In this document: one piece after another, positions 52,858 to 61,303 of the stretch
Numbering within the stretch: position 1 is the stretch's first letter
Layout: every line of letters starts with the position of its first letter
NCBI RefSeq assembly: GCF_030944625.1
Contig: NZ_JAUSXY010000001.1
Span: forward strand, 1,860,001 to 1,924,000
Source: Arthrobacter sp. SLBN-112
GTDB lineage: Bacteria; Actinomycetota; Actinomycetes; Actinomycetales; Micrococcaceae
Direction of reading: 5' to 3'
Length of the DNA: 64,000 bases
Notes under the pieces: generated by a model
Told to the model about the DNA's origin: nothing
The model's input: only the letters and a program-made list of their open reading frames with translations
Database searches by the model: none
Position numbers and translations under genes: made by a program

Positions 52858-53041
52858 GAATGACCTCCCCTTGGCTGTGGGCACGGATCAGCGCCCCATA
52901 AGGCGAACGCTACTCCTCGCCGGGCCTTTTGTGACCCCTGTATTTTTACCGCCGGTACCATTGCCGGCCCGGATGGAAAGAAGTTCGGATACTGTGATGC
53001 CGAGAGCCGACTGGCGGTCTATAGCAGACGTGGAGAAAGAC

Positions 53042-53656
53042 ATGTGGTCAACGCTGGACAGCTACCTTTTTCCTCTCAGCCCCGGGACAAAGTGCCCGTC
53101 AGGCACGTTTGAGCTGGATGTTGCCACAGGGCAGATGGAATGGTCCGAGGGGATGTTCCACATTCATGGGCTCCGACCCGGGGAAGTGGTTCCAACCTTT
53201 GAGCTGTTGATGTCCCACAAACATCCATCGGACCGCGAGCATGTGCGTGCGTTATGGACGAACCTGCTGCGTGCCGGCGGCCAGGGCGCCCTGCTGCATC
53301 GCGTCCTCGACGTACATGGCAGGGAGCGGCGCGTGTTCTCGGCCATCCAGGTCGAGGCCACGCCATCCGGCCAGGTGGAACATGCGCATGGGTTCATGGT
53401 GGATGTATCCCAAAGCCTGCGCATCGAATCCCAGCACGCGGCCGCTGAAGCAATCGAGGGCGCCTATGCGAACAAGGCCGTGATCGAACAGGCCAAGGGA
53501 ATTGTCATGGCCCTGCAGGGTGTGGACGCAGCGTCGGCATTCCAGGTCCTTGCCGCCAGGAGCCAGCGTGCCAACGTCAAACTGCATATCGTGGCAGAGG
53601 AACTGGTCAACGCGGCGGGAAACAACAAAGCCAAGGAAATGCTGGCTGGTTACTGA
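53042..53656 (+). CDS. PAS and ANTAR domain antiterminator
   Basis: A 204-residue regulator. An N-terminal PAS domain (about 20-125: GTFELDVATGQMEWSEGMF, then HPSDREHVRALW) precedes an ANTAR domain (about 145-200: NKAVIEQAKGIVMALQGVD, then FQVLAARSQRANVKL). ATG chosen at 53042 because GGAG is 6 nt upstream; earlier starts give an N-terminus without recognisable domain. It is the third ANTAR protein in the window. PAS suggests sensing of a ligand, redox state or light. Confidence 0.87.
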   Translation: MWSTLDSYLFPLSPGTKCPSGTFELDVATGQMEWSEGMFHIHGLRPGEVVPTFELLMSHKHPSDREHVRALWTNLLRAGGQGALLHRVLDVHGRERRVFSAIQVEATPSGQVEHAHGFMVDVSQSLRIESQHAAAEAIEGAYANKAVIEQAKGIVMALQGVDAASAFQVLAARSQRANVKLHIVAEELVNAAGNNKAKEMLAGY

Positions 53657-53794
53657 TTCGCCGCTCAGCCCACCGTTGTCCGGTTCCTGCCCGATGGGCA
53701 AGGGGACCTTCGGCTCTTCTGGCCGGGGCTGTTTGGCCGGAGCCTGTTGCTATGGCTGAAGCAGGACTACCTTGAGCAGAAGGCAGGCGGGTAA

Positions 53795-54232
53795 ATGGCG
53801 GACAGGACTTCCACCGGCAGGAGCGGCAACGTTGGCTCCGCCGTGGTCAACGCCCTGTTCATGTACGGGATCAATATCTGGCCCGGGTGGCAGGTGCTGC
53901 CCTTCCTGACCGCCGACATGGCCCGCGCACTGGACCTCATCAACGCGTCCCTGATCGCCAGCATCGTGGTGGGCGTGGTCTGCGTGCTGATCCGGGCCCG
54001 GGCATTTTTGGCCATGGGAAACCTGGTGGCGCTGGGCTTCGGAATGGCCGCAATAGTCCGCGTCTGGGAGGTCTTCCCGTTCGACTTCACCGGCGGCTGG
54101 ACCGGCTGGCCGGTGCTGGTGCGGGTGCTCCTGGTGATCGCCATGGTGGGCTCGGTGATTGGGGCCGTGGCAGAGCTGGTCAACCTGGTCCGTGCCTTGG
54201 CAGGAATCGAGCCCCGGCCCGGCAGGCGTTAG
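53795..54232 (+). CDS. Four-helix membrane protein
   Basis: A 145-residue protein with about four hydrophobic segments (VVNALFMYGINIWPGW, LIASIVVGVVCVLI, MGNLVALGFGMAAIV, VLLVIAMVGSVIGAVAEL). A central GGWTGWP loop is present. I do not recognise a functional family; similar small actinomycete membrane proteins are uncharacterised. It lies 80 nt before an MFS transporter gene on the same strand. Confidence 0.72.
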   Translation: MADRTSTGRSGNVGSAVVNALFMYGINIWPGWQVLPFLTADMARALDLINASLIASIVVGVVCVLIRARAFLAMGNLVALGFGMAAIVRVWEVFPFDFTGGWTGWPVLVRVLLVIAMVGSVIGAVAELVNLVRALAGIEPRPGRR

Positions 54233-54312
54233 CGTCCCGGGGACCTGCCACGCCTTGTCCTGCGCGTCACACCGCACGCTGATGCGATGGCGGCGGCCAT
54301 AGGATAAATCTG

Positions 54313-55530
54313 ATGACTTCCCCGGATGATGCCCAGCCCTTCAGCCTGCGCAGTATTGCCGTCGCCGCGTTCGGTCCCACGCTGCTTTTCGGAATCGGCC
54401 AGGGGGCCATCCTCCCGGTGGTGGCGTTGTCAGCCCGCGAGCTGGGCGCAACAGTGGCCGTGGCAGCCTTGGTCGTGACGCTCATCGGCCTGGGATCCTG
54501 GTTCTTCAACCTGCCGGCGTCCTTGGTGACCCTCCGCTTCGGTGAGCGTTGGTCCATCGTGGGCGCCGCCGTCGCCGCCGGACTGGCCCTGGCAGCCGCC
54601 GCAACGTCCTCCCTGGCCCCCAACGGACTGTGGCTGCTGGCCGTGGCGATGACCGTCGTCGGGATGTCCGGGGCGGTGTTCGGCCTGGCCCGGCAGAAGT
54701 ACCTCACCGAGGCCGTGCCCGTGGCGTTCCGTGCCCGGGCCCTGTCCACGCTGGGCGGCGTGAACCGCATCGGCGTGTTCATCGGCCCGTTCGCCGGCGC
54801 CGCCGCAATGCAGTTCTTTGGCATCGCCGGTGCGTACTGGGTGGGCGTGGCGGCCATGGCGGCGGCAGCGTTGCTGTCCCTCACCATCCCGGACCTGGCG
54901 ACGCCGGACGTCCCCTCGGGCGGGGCCGGCACCTCCCAGCCCACGCTCCGGAGCGTCGCGGTCTCGCACGCCGGCGTGTTCCTTTCGCTGGGCGTGGGCA
55001 TCCTGCTGCTCAGCGCGCTGCGGTCCTCCCGGCAGGTAGTGATCCCGCTCTGGGCGGACCACCTGGGCATGGACGCCACCTCCGCGTCCCTGATCTACGG
55101 CCTGTCCGGCGCCATCGACATGCTGGTGTTCTATCCCGCCGGAAAACTGATGGACCGCAAGGGCCGCCAATGGGTGGCCATCCCCTCCACGCTCCTCATG
55201 GGAACCGCGCTGCTGTTGATCCCGCTCACGGGATCCTTCACGGGCCTGCTGCTCGCTTCGCTGCTGATCGGCTTCGGCAACGGCATCAGCTCCGGGCTGG
55301 TGATGACCCTGGGCGCAGACTTCTCGCCCGACCGCGGGCGCGGGCAGTTTCTGGGCCTGTGGCGGTTCATGGCGGATGCCGGCTCCACCGGCGGCCCGGT
55401 GCTCCTCTCCGGGGTGACGGCCCTGGCCTCACTGGGGCCGGGGGTCTCAGCCACGGGCATCCTGGGGTTCGCGGCGGCGGGCGTCTTCGCCGTCGTCATT
55501 CCGCGCCTCAAGCACCGCCGGAATTACTGA
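54313..55530 (+). CDS. MFS transporter
   Basis: A 405-residue major facilitator with twelve helices. ARQKYLTEAVPVAFRARALS after the fourth helix and GRGQFLGLWRFMADAGSTGG late in the protein are characteristic, as is GKLMDRKGRQW in the second half. It belongs to a drug-efflux-like branch. The following lipase gene starts 23 nt downstream and may be co-transcribed. Confidence 0.9.
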   Translation: MTSPDDAQPFSLRSIAVAAFGPTLLFGIGQGAILPVVALSARELGATVAVAALVVTLIGLGSWFFNLPASLVTLRFGERWSIVGAAVAAGLALAAAATSSLAPNGLWLLAVAMTVVGMSGAVFGLARQKYLTEAVPVAFRARALSTLGGVNRIGVFIGPFAGAAAMQFFGIAGAYWVGVAAMAAAALLSLTIPDLATPDVPSGGAGTSQPTLRSVAVSHAGVFLSLGVGILLLSALRSSRQVVIPLWADHLGMDATSASLIYGLSGAIDMLVFYPAGKLMDRKGRQWVAIPSTLLMGTALLLIPLTGSFTGLLLASLLIGFGNGISSGLVMTLGADFSPDRGRGQFLGLWRFMADAGSTGGPVLLSGVTALASLGPGVSATGILGFAAAGVFAVVIPRLKHRRNY

Positions 55531-55553
55531 CCGGGGCAGGCTATTCTCGACTC

Positions 55554-56255
55554 ATGACCGACCCCGGCGTGAGCACCCGCATCAGCCCCCTGCACAAAGC
55601 GGTGTGGTGGATGCAGGACTATGTCTATGCCGCGGGCTGGCAGGTCCGGGGTTTCCTCTCGCGCGTGCAGCCGGGGTCCTTCCGCAGCGGCACCCGGCAG
55701 CCCGTGGTGATCATCCCCGGCGTCTACGAAAACTGGCAGTTCATGATGCCGCTCATCCGGGCCATCCACGACGCCGGGCACCCCGTGCACGTGGTCACGG
55801 TGCTGCAGCGCAACAAACTCAAAGTTCCTGACGCAGCCCGGCTGGTGGCCCAACACTTGGAGGAGGCGGGCCTCCACAATGCCATCCTGGTGGCCCACAG
55901 CAAGGGCGGGCTGATCGGCAAGTACACCATGCTGTCCCTGGACCCCGAGCACCGGATCGACCGGATGATTGCGGTGTGTGCACCGTTTTCCGGGTCCCGC
56001 TACGCCCGGTACATGCTGCTGCCCAGCCTGCGGATCTTCTCGCCGCGCAATGCCCTGACCCTGCAGATGGCGCGCGAACAGACCATCAACAGCCGCATCA
56101 CATCCCTTTACGGCCCGTTCGATCCGCACATCCCGGAGGGCAGCGTGCTCCCAGGCGCCACCAATATCGAGTTGCCGGTGGCCGGGCACTTCCGGATCCT
56201 CGGCGATCCCGGCACCGCGCGGATCATTGTGGAGCAGCTGAGCCTGCCGGCCTGA
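55554..56255 (+). CDS. Alpha/beta hydrolase, lipase/acetyltransferase-like
   Basis: A 233-residue hydrolase. VVIIPGVYENW is the oxyanion loop, VAHSKGGLIGKYTML the nucleophile elbow (AHSKGG), and a His near the end (VAGHFRILGDPG) completes the triad. The motif order fits triacylglycerol lipase-type enzymes. No signal peptide. Its 3' end overlaps the convergent flavin monooxygenase gene by 32 nt. Confidence 0.85.
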   Translation: MTDPGVSTRISPLHKAVWWMQDYVYAAGWQVRGFLSRVQPGSFRSGTRQPVVIIPGVYENWQFMMPLIRAIHDAGHPVHVVTVLQRNKLKVPDAARLVAQHLEEAGLHNAILVAHSKGGLIGKYTMLSLDPEHRIDRMIAVCAPFSGSRYARYMLLPSLRIFSPRNALTLQMAREQTINSRITSLYGPFDPHIPEGSVLPGATNIELPVAGHFRILGDPGTARIIVEQLSLPA

Positions 56256-57330
56256 CCACGTCTGGCGCCTCCGCGGCCGCGATCCGGTTAGCGATGAAGG
56301 CTGCATCCCGGCCCACGCCGTGGACCATGGATGAGGCCAGCGACTGCTGGAAGGTGGCGCCCAGGAAGTAGAGTCCGGGCTGCGTGGCGGCCACGCCGCG
56401 GTCCTGGACCGGCCGGCCGTCCGCGCCCATCACGGGCAGGTCCATCCAGTCCAGGTCCGGCGTGAAGCCCGTGCACCAGATGACGTTGGCCACCTCCAGC
56501 GTCCTGCCGTCCGCCAGTATTGGCAGCCCGCCTTTGACGCCTTCCGTCCTGGGAACGCGGACGACGCCGGCACGCACCAGGTCCCGGTTCTTCACCCTCA
56601 CCAGTGGTCCGCTGTGGGAGAGGACCCGTGGACGGGCCTTCCGGCCGGCGGGCGTACCGAGGGTCAGGATATGGGAGAAGGCGAAGAAGACGGCGAGCGT
56701 CAGCGGCCGGGCGGCCACGGCGTCGACTCGCCAGGGAATTTCGCCCGGATGGCGGCCGGATAGGTAGGTCTTGCGGTTGGAGGCAAGTTCCAGGGCGATG
56801 TCCGCACCGGAATTGCCGGCGCCGACCACCAGGACCGGGCCCGGTGCAAGGCCGTTCGGATTCTTGTAGCTCCCGGCCGTCAGTTGCCGGATGGCGGGGC
56901 TGAGCTGTTCGGCGAACGCGGGAACCCGGGGCTTCCGGTCCCAGCCGGAGGCAACCACGACGCTGTCGGCTTCGAAGTGGTGGCCCTCGGCATCGATGAC
57001 GAAGGCTTGGCCGTTGTGGCTGAGGCTGGTGACCCGGACATTGCGCTGGACGGGCAAGCCGAACTCTTCCGCATAGCTGCCCAGGTAGTCGGCGAACTCC
57101 TCGCGGGAGGGGAAGGACCACGGCGGTGCGGGGAACCTGCTGCCGGGAAGGGCGTCGTACCGGGCCGGGGTGAAGAGCCGGAGGGAGTCCCAGTGCGTGC
57201 GCCAGCTGTCACCGGATTTCGCATGCTCATCCAGGATGACGAAAGGACGCTTGAGGCGGGCAAGGTGGTAGCCCATGGCCAGTCCCGCCTGGCCGCCTCC
57301 GATCACCACGGTGTTGAAGTGCTCCGACAT
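56224..57330 (-). CDS. Flavin-containing monooxygenase (FMO/BVMO-like)
   Basis: A 368-residue flavoprotein with two Rossmann motifs: GGGQAGLAMGYHLARL near residue 12 for FAD and VVGAGNSGADIALEL near residue 165 for NADPH. WRTHWDSLRLFTPARYDALPG and CTGFTPDLDW (the ATG/CTGF motif) are typical of the YczC/CzcO-like branch. It may oxygenate a small hydrophobic molecule or detoxify a xenobiotic. It diverges from a TetR gene across a 100-bp spacer with a perfect operator, so TetR control is expected. Confidence 0.9.
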   Translation of the reverse strand: MSEHFNTVVIGGGQAGLAMGYHLARLKRPFVILDEHAKSGDSWRTHWDSLRLFTPARYDALPGSRFPAPPWSFPSREEFADYLGSYAEEFGLPVQRNVRVTSLSHNGQAFVIDAEGHHFEADSVVVASGWDRKPRVPAFAEQLSPAIRQLTAGSYKNPNGLAPGPVLVVGAGNSGADIALELASNRKTYLSGRHPGEIPWRVDAVAARPLTLAVFFAFSHILTLGTPAGRKARPRVLSHSGPLVRVKNRDLVRAGVVRVPRTEGVKGGLPILADGRTLEVANVIWCTGFTPDLDWMDLPVMGADGRPVQDRGVAATQPGLYFLGATFQQSLASSMVHGVGRDAAFIANRIAAAEAPDVVRPAGSAAPQ

Positions 57331-57382
57331 GGTGGCCTGCCCTTCCGTCCGTCCCGCTCCGCCGCGGTCCCGGGCTACCTGC

Positions 57383-57413
57383 TACAATTCATCCGAATGA
57401 CGTTCGGATGAAT
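57383..57413. promoter_or_regulatory. TetR operator and -10 box between monooxygenase and TetR genes
   Basis: ATTCATCCGAA (57387-57397), five bases, then its exact reverse complement (57403-57413) form a 27-bp palindrome. A good -10 hexamer for the TetR gene (TACAAT, 57383-57388) overlaps the left edge, so a bound repressor would cover the start site. Confidence 0.85.
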
Positions 57414-57430
57414 AAAGGCTAGGCCCGGCC

Positions 57431-58087
57431 ATGAGTGAAGTCAATGCCCCCGCCCGTCGCTACAACTCGCCCTTGCGGAGGGAACAGGCGGCGGCAACCC
57501 GTGACGCGGTGCTGTCCGCTGCCCGCGACCTTTTCGTGGGCGAGGGGTACCGGGCCGCCACCGTTGCCGCCATTGCCCGGCGCGCCGGAGTCGCCGTCGA
57601 TACCATCTACGCCACGATCGGGCGGAAGCCGGACCTCCTGCGCGGGGTGGTGGAGGCAGCAATCTCGGGCACCGGCCAGGCCGTCCCCGCGGAGCGCCGG
57701 GACTACGTGATCCGCGTGCGCGAGGCGACGGGAGCGGCTGAGAAGATCTCCCTGTACGCCCAGGCCCTGGCGCAAATCCAGCCCCGGCTTGCGCCGGTCT
57801 ACGAGGCGCTCCGCGATGCTGCCGGCACCGAGCCGGACTGCGGCGCGCTCTGGCGCGAGATCTCGGACCGGCGCGCGGCCAACATGCGGAAATTCATCGA
57901 GGACCTCGCAACAACGGGGGAGCTGCGCACGGACCGACCGGCCGCGGAGCTGGCCGACGCTGTGTGGAGCATGAACGGGCCGGAGTACTGGGGGCTGCTG
58001 GTGAACCAGCGCGGGTGGGATCCGGAACAGTTCGCCGGGTGGCTGAGCGATGCATGGTGCCGGCTGCTGCTGCAAAATCCCGGCTGA
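57431..58087 (+). CDS. TetR family transcriptional regulator
   Basis: A 218-residue repressor. The helix-turn-helix is at about residues 40-60 (TVAAIARRAGVAVDTIYATIG), cited as AIARRAGVAVDTIYATIG, after RDAVLSAARDLFVGEGY. The C-terminal ligand domain is unremarkable. It sits 17 nt after the palindrome it should bind and regulates itself plus the divergent monooxygenase. Confidence 0.92.
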   Translation: MSEVNAPARRYNSPLRREQAAATRDAVLSAARDLFVGEGYRAATVAAIARRAGVAVDTIYATIGRKPDLLRGVVEAAISGTGQAVPAERRDYVIRVREATGAAEKISLYAQALAQIQPRLAPVYEALRDAAGTEPDCGALWREISDRRAANMRKFIEDLATTGELRTDRPAAELADAVWSMNGPEYWGLLVNQRGWDPEQFAGWLSDAWCRLLLQNPG

Positions 58088-58115
58088 GCCGCGGACACTG
58101 GTCCGTTAAGTGAAA

Positions 58116-58154
58116 CGCTCCTCCGGAAAGTCCTGGCGGACTTCCGGAGGAGCG
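58116..58154. terminator. Bidirectional hairpin terminator
   Basis: CGCTCCTCCGGAAAGTCC pairs with GGACTTCCGGAGGAGCG (one bulge) around a 4-nt loop. It lies between the convergent TetR gene and the ABC transporter operon. Confidence 0.82.
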
Positions 58155-58177
58155 CAACTACCCTGTCCGGGACGGGA

Positions 58178-59305
58178 TCACCCGTCGGTGCCGGCCGGGG
58201 TGGTGGTGGCGGTGTAGCCCTCGAGCTTCAGCGCCGCTTGGGCGTACTTCTGGTCGAAGGTGTCCGCCATGTTGACCTTTGACGTGTCAACCCCAATCGT
58301 CTTCTCCTCCTCGAAGACCGTCTTGGGGCCACCGGCGGGCATGATGCCGTCCGGAAGGAACTGGCCCTTGTCCTGATCCAATGCTTTGACGTAATCGTCC
58401 TTGCTGATGGTGCTGTTCTGGACGAATGCCGGGGGCAGTTTGTCCGCGATCTCCTGTGCTGAGTGGGTGCTGATCCAATGCATGGTGTCCACGAGTGCGT
58501 CCACCACCTTCTGGGCTTCATCCTGGTGGCTGTTGACCCAGTCCGTTTGGGCGAGCAGTCCTGCCGACGGCAGCGAACTGCCGAGGGCCGCCTTGGCGCC
58601 GTCCGCCGTCGCCAGGTCAATGGCGGGAACCGCAAGGTTCTTGGCCTCGAGGGCGCCCACTGTTGGCTGGGTGGTCATGACGCAGTCGGCGGACCCGCGC
58701 TGGATGGCGGCGATAGCGGTGGCACCGGAGCCCACCGCGATTGTCTGGTAATCGCTCTTGGCCAGGCCTGCCTTGGAGACGATGAACTGCGTGAGTTCGT
58801 CAGTGCCTGAGCCGAGGTCCGTGACGCCGACTGTCTTGCCCTTGAGGTCTGCGCCGGAGTGGACGTTGGCCTTGGGGCTGCACATGATGCGCTCGCCCGG
58901 GGCGCCGGAGAGCTGGATGAGGTTGGTGACCTTCTTGCCCTTCGCCTGGAAGTCCACCGTGTGGATGTACCACGCTCCGGCCATGTCCACCTGCCCGGAC
59001 GCCATGGCCTCCTCGGCACCAACGCCGCCCTGCTGCTCCGTGGAGAGTTCCATCTTGACCCCGTACTTCTCGTAGTAACCCAGCTGCTGGGCCAGTTGGT
59101 ACGGGAGATAGATCTGCTTGTCGATGCCGCCCACCATCATCTTCACTGTGGGCATTGAGCTGGTGTCGGCGGACGCACTGCCGCCCGCGGAACTGCCGCT
59201 GGCTGCGGGGGTGGAGCTGTTGCCGCACGCTGCCAGGCTGAGGGCAACGGCTCCGGCAGCTGCGGCGGCAAGAATAGGGCGCTTCATCATCATTGTTTTA
59301 CGCAT
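58178..59305 (-). CDS. NitT/TauT-type ABC transporter substrate-binding lipoprotein
   Basis: A 375-residue lipoprotein: signal ending LSLAACG, Ser/Gly linker, then an NMT1/SsuA-like solute-binding domain with GIDKQIYLPYQLAQQLGYYE, GAGE-type loop QQGGVGAEEAMASGQVDMAG (cited as QQGGVGAEEAMASG) and GVTDLGSGTDELTQFIV. Such proteins bind sulfonates, nitrate, thiamine precursors or aromatic carboxylates. The ATG at 59305 is taken as start; an upstream TTG is possible. It ends the operon, after permease and ATPase. Confidence 0.88.
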   Translation of the reverse strand: MRKTMMMKRPILAAAAAGAVALSLAACGNSSTPAASGSSAGGSASADTSSMPTVKMMVGGIDKQIYLPYQLAQQLGYYEKYGVKMELSTEQQGGVGAEEAMASGQVDMAGAWYIHTVDFQAKGKKVTNLIQLSGAPGERIMCSPKANVHSGADLKGKTVGVTDLGSGTDELTQFIVSKAGLAKSDYQTIAVGSGATAIAAIQRGSADCVMTTQPTVGALEAKNLAVPAIDLATADGAKAALGSSLPSAGLLAQTDWVNSHQDEAQKVVDALVDTMHWISTHSAQEIADKLPPAFVQNSTISKDDYVKALDQDKGQFLPDGIMPAGGPKTVFEEEKTIGVDTSKVNMADTFDQKYAQAALKLEGYTATTTPAGTDG

Positions 59306-59380
59306 CCTTTTGTTTGTCCCCAACGGGACGGTGGTATTTGTTTGGGTATTGCGGGGTTGGATAGCTGGGTGTATCGGGGA

Positions 59381-60265
59381 TCAGATGACCTGCGCCTCGG
59401 AACGGTTCGGCGGCCGCCACTTGAGGATCCTGTGCTCAAGCAGGTTGATCAGCGATTCGGCAAAGAGCGTGACGACGGCGATGATCACCATGCAGGCGAA
59501 GACAGTATTCGGATCGAATGTTCCCTGCGCCTGGCTGATGATCAGGCCGATTCCTTTCTGCGCGCCAAGCACCTCGGCAACAAGCGCGCCGATGATGGCG
59601 AAGCCGAACGCGGTGTGGAGGCTGGCGATGATCCACGTCATGGCGGACGGAATGGTCACGTGCATCGCCACCTGATAGGGCGAAGCTCCGAGGACCCGCA
59701 CGTTTGCCACCAGGTTCTGGTCCACCTCACGGACGCCCTGGAACGCGTTGAAGAACACCACGAAGAAGACCAGCACTGCCGCGAGCAGGATTTTCGGGAA
59801 GACACCCAGGCCGAACGCCACAATGAAGATCGAGCCGAGCACAATACGCGGAATCGAATTCACGATCCTGATGTAGGGCCCGACGACGGCCGACAGGTAC
59901 TTGTTGGAGCCCAGGAGGATGCCAAGGATTACGCCCACGAACGTGCCCAGCAGGAAACCGAAGAATGCTTCCTGCGCGGTGACCCCCAGGTTCTCCCAGA
60001 TGGTGCCGAATGCCGTCCCTTCGGTGAAGAGCTTGACCAGGCTGGCCCATATTTCCGATGGCTGGCCGAAGAAGAATTTGTCCACCCACCCCTCTGTCGT
60101 GAACCACTGCCAGCCGCCCACCACCGCCACGGCCAGGACTACCCGGCCGATCCAGATGGACGCCGAGCGGCGCCGCGCTTTGATCCGGCCGGCATTCTTC
60201 ACTGCGGTCTCTGTTTCCACTGGCTTCTCGCCTTTGCGGGTTTCGCTGTGAGTAAGGGTTGTCAT
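59381..60265 (-). CDS. NitT/TauT-type ABC transporter permease
   Basis: A 294-residue permease with six helices after a 35-residue polar N-terminus. The ATPase-contact loop reads EVDQNLVANVRVLGASPYQVAMHVTIPSA, cited as VRVLGASPYQVAMHVTIPSA, and IPRIVLGSIFIVAFG is the usual helix. It belongs to the SsuC/TauC group. It overlaps the ATPase gene by 4 nt. Confidence 0.92.
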   Translation of the reverse strand: MTTLTHSETRKGEKPVETETAVKNAGRIKARRRSASIWIGRVVLAVAVVGGWQWFTTEGWVDKFFFGQPSEIWASLVKLFTEGTAFGTIWENLGVTAQEAFFGFLLGTFVGVILGILLGSNKYLSAVVGPYIRIVNSIPRIVLGSIFIVAFGLGVFPKILLAAVLVFFVVFFNAFQGVREVDQNLVANVRVLGASPYQVAMHVTIPSAMTWIIASLHTAFGFAIIGALVAEVLGAQKGIGLIISQAQGTFDPNTVFACMVIIAVVTLFAESLINLLEHRILKWRPPNRSEAQVI

Positions 60266-61116
60266 GCCGCACCTGCCGACACCGCGTAGGCACGGGTAAC
60301 CTCGTCCTTGAGGGATTCCCAGATCCGCCCTTGGAGTTCCAGGAACCGCTCCTCATGGCGGATTTCCTGGACGTTGCCGCGGGGCCGGGGAAGGTCGATA
60401 TCGAAGACGTCCTTGACCGAGCCGGGGCTGCTGGTCATGATGACCACCCTGTCGGACAGCGCCACGGCCTCGTCCAGGTCATGGGTGATAAACAGGACCG
60501 AGGGGCGCAGTTCCTCCCAGAGCTTGAGCAGTTCGTTCTGCATGATGGCCTTGGTCTGCACATCCAGGGCTCCGAACGGCTCATCCATGAGGAGGATCCG
60601 CGGATTGTTGATCAGGGCTGCGGCCATGGCCACGCGCTTGCGCATGCCGCCCGAGAGCTGGTGCGGGTAACGGTCCTCGAACCCCGCCAGGCCAACCCGG
60701 CGGAGCCAGTCCCGGGCAAGGTCCGTGGCCTGGCGCTTTGGCGTTCCGAGCAGGATGGGTCCCATCATGACGTTGCCGAGCACGCTCTTCCAGGGAAACA
60801 GGGCGTCCGCCTGGAACATGTAGCTCACGCCGTTGGTGATGCCTTCCACAAGGTTGCCGCCCACCTCCACCGATCCGGCGCTTGGCTTCTCCAGGCCCGA
60901 GACCTGGGCCAGGGTGGTGGACTTGCCGCACCCGGTGGGCCCGACGATGGAGCAGAACTGTCCGGCCTCGACGGTGACGGATACGTCCCGGATGGCCGTG
61001 AAGGTCTCGCCCTTCGGCGTCAGGTAGCGCTTCGTCAGGCCGGTCACCTCGATCCTTGCCCCTTCGGCGGCTCTCTGCGGAGGGCCGGGCGGCCTGGGGG
61101 TGGGGGTGCTGTTCAT
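60262..61116 (-). CDS. NitT/TauT-type ABC transporter ATP-binding protein
   Basis: A 284-residue ATPase. Walker A GPTGCGKST, Q-loop SYMFQADALFPWKSV, signature LSGGMRKR, Walker B ILLMDEPFGALD and switch FITHDLDEA are complete. It is the first gene of the operon, diverging from the sensor kinase gene. An inverted repeat AGTGAT-N4-ATCACT at 61157-61172 is 40 bp before its start. Confidence 0.93.
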   Translation of the reverse strand: MNSTPTPRPPGPPQRAAEGARIEVTGLTKRYLTPKGETFTAIRDVSVTVEAGQFCSIVGPTGCGKSTTLAQVSGLEKPSAGSVEVGGNLVEGITNGVSYMFQADALFPWKSVLGNVMMGPILLGTPKRQATDLARDWLRRVGLAGFEDRYPHQLSGGMRKRVAMAAALINNPRILLMDEPFGALDVQTKAIMQNELLKLWEELRPSVLFITHDLDEAVALSDRVVIMTSSPGSVKDVFDIDLPRPRGNVQEIRHEERFLELQGRIWESLKDEVTRAYAVSAGAA

Positions 61117-61156
61117 TGCAAGACCTCGCTGTCTTTAGTCCATGTAGTTCGGGTCG

Positions 61157-61172
61157 AGTGATGTTGATCACT
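61157..61172. promoter_or_regulatory. Inverted repeat upstream of the NitT/TauT operon
   Basis: AGTGAT, four bases, ATCACT: a perfect 6-4-6 palindrome in the 187-bp divergent spacer, closer to the ABC operon. Candidate operator or response-regulator site. Confidence 0.5.
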
Positions 61173-61248
61173 GGAACTGTGTGAAGCTTAGGAAGTGATC
61201 ATTCCGGCGAGAAAGACTTCCGTAAGATGTGTGCTTTAGCCGCAAAAG

Positions 61249-61263
61249 TGCACGTTTTGTGCA
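61249..61263. promoter_or_regulatory. TGCAC-N5-GTGCA inverted repeat before the two-component system
   Basis: A perfect TGCAC-N5-GTGCA flanked by AAAA on the left and TTTT on the right, extending the symmetry. Forty bases before the kinase start. Candidate binding site of the CitB/DcuR-like regulator encoded downstream. Confidence 0.5.
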
Positions 61264-61303
61264 TTTTCTGCCACCGCATAAGAACAGCGCCTCCGGAGCC
61301 GCG

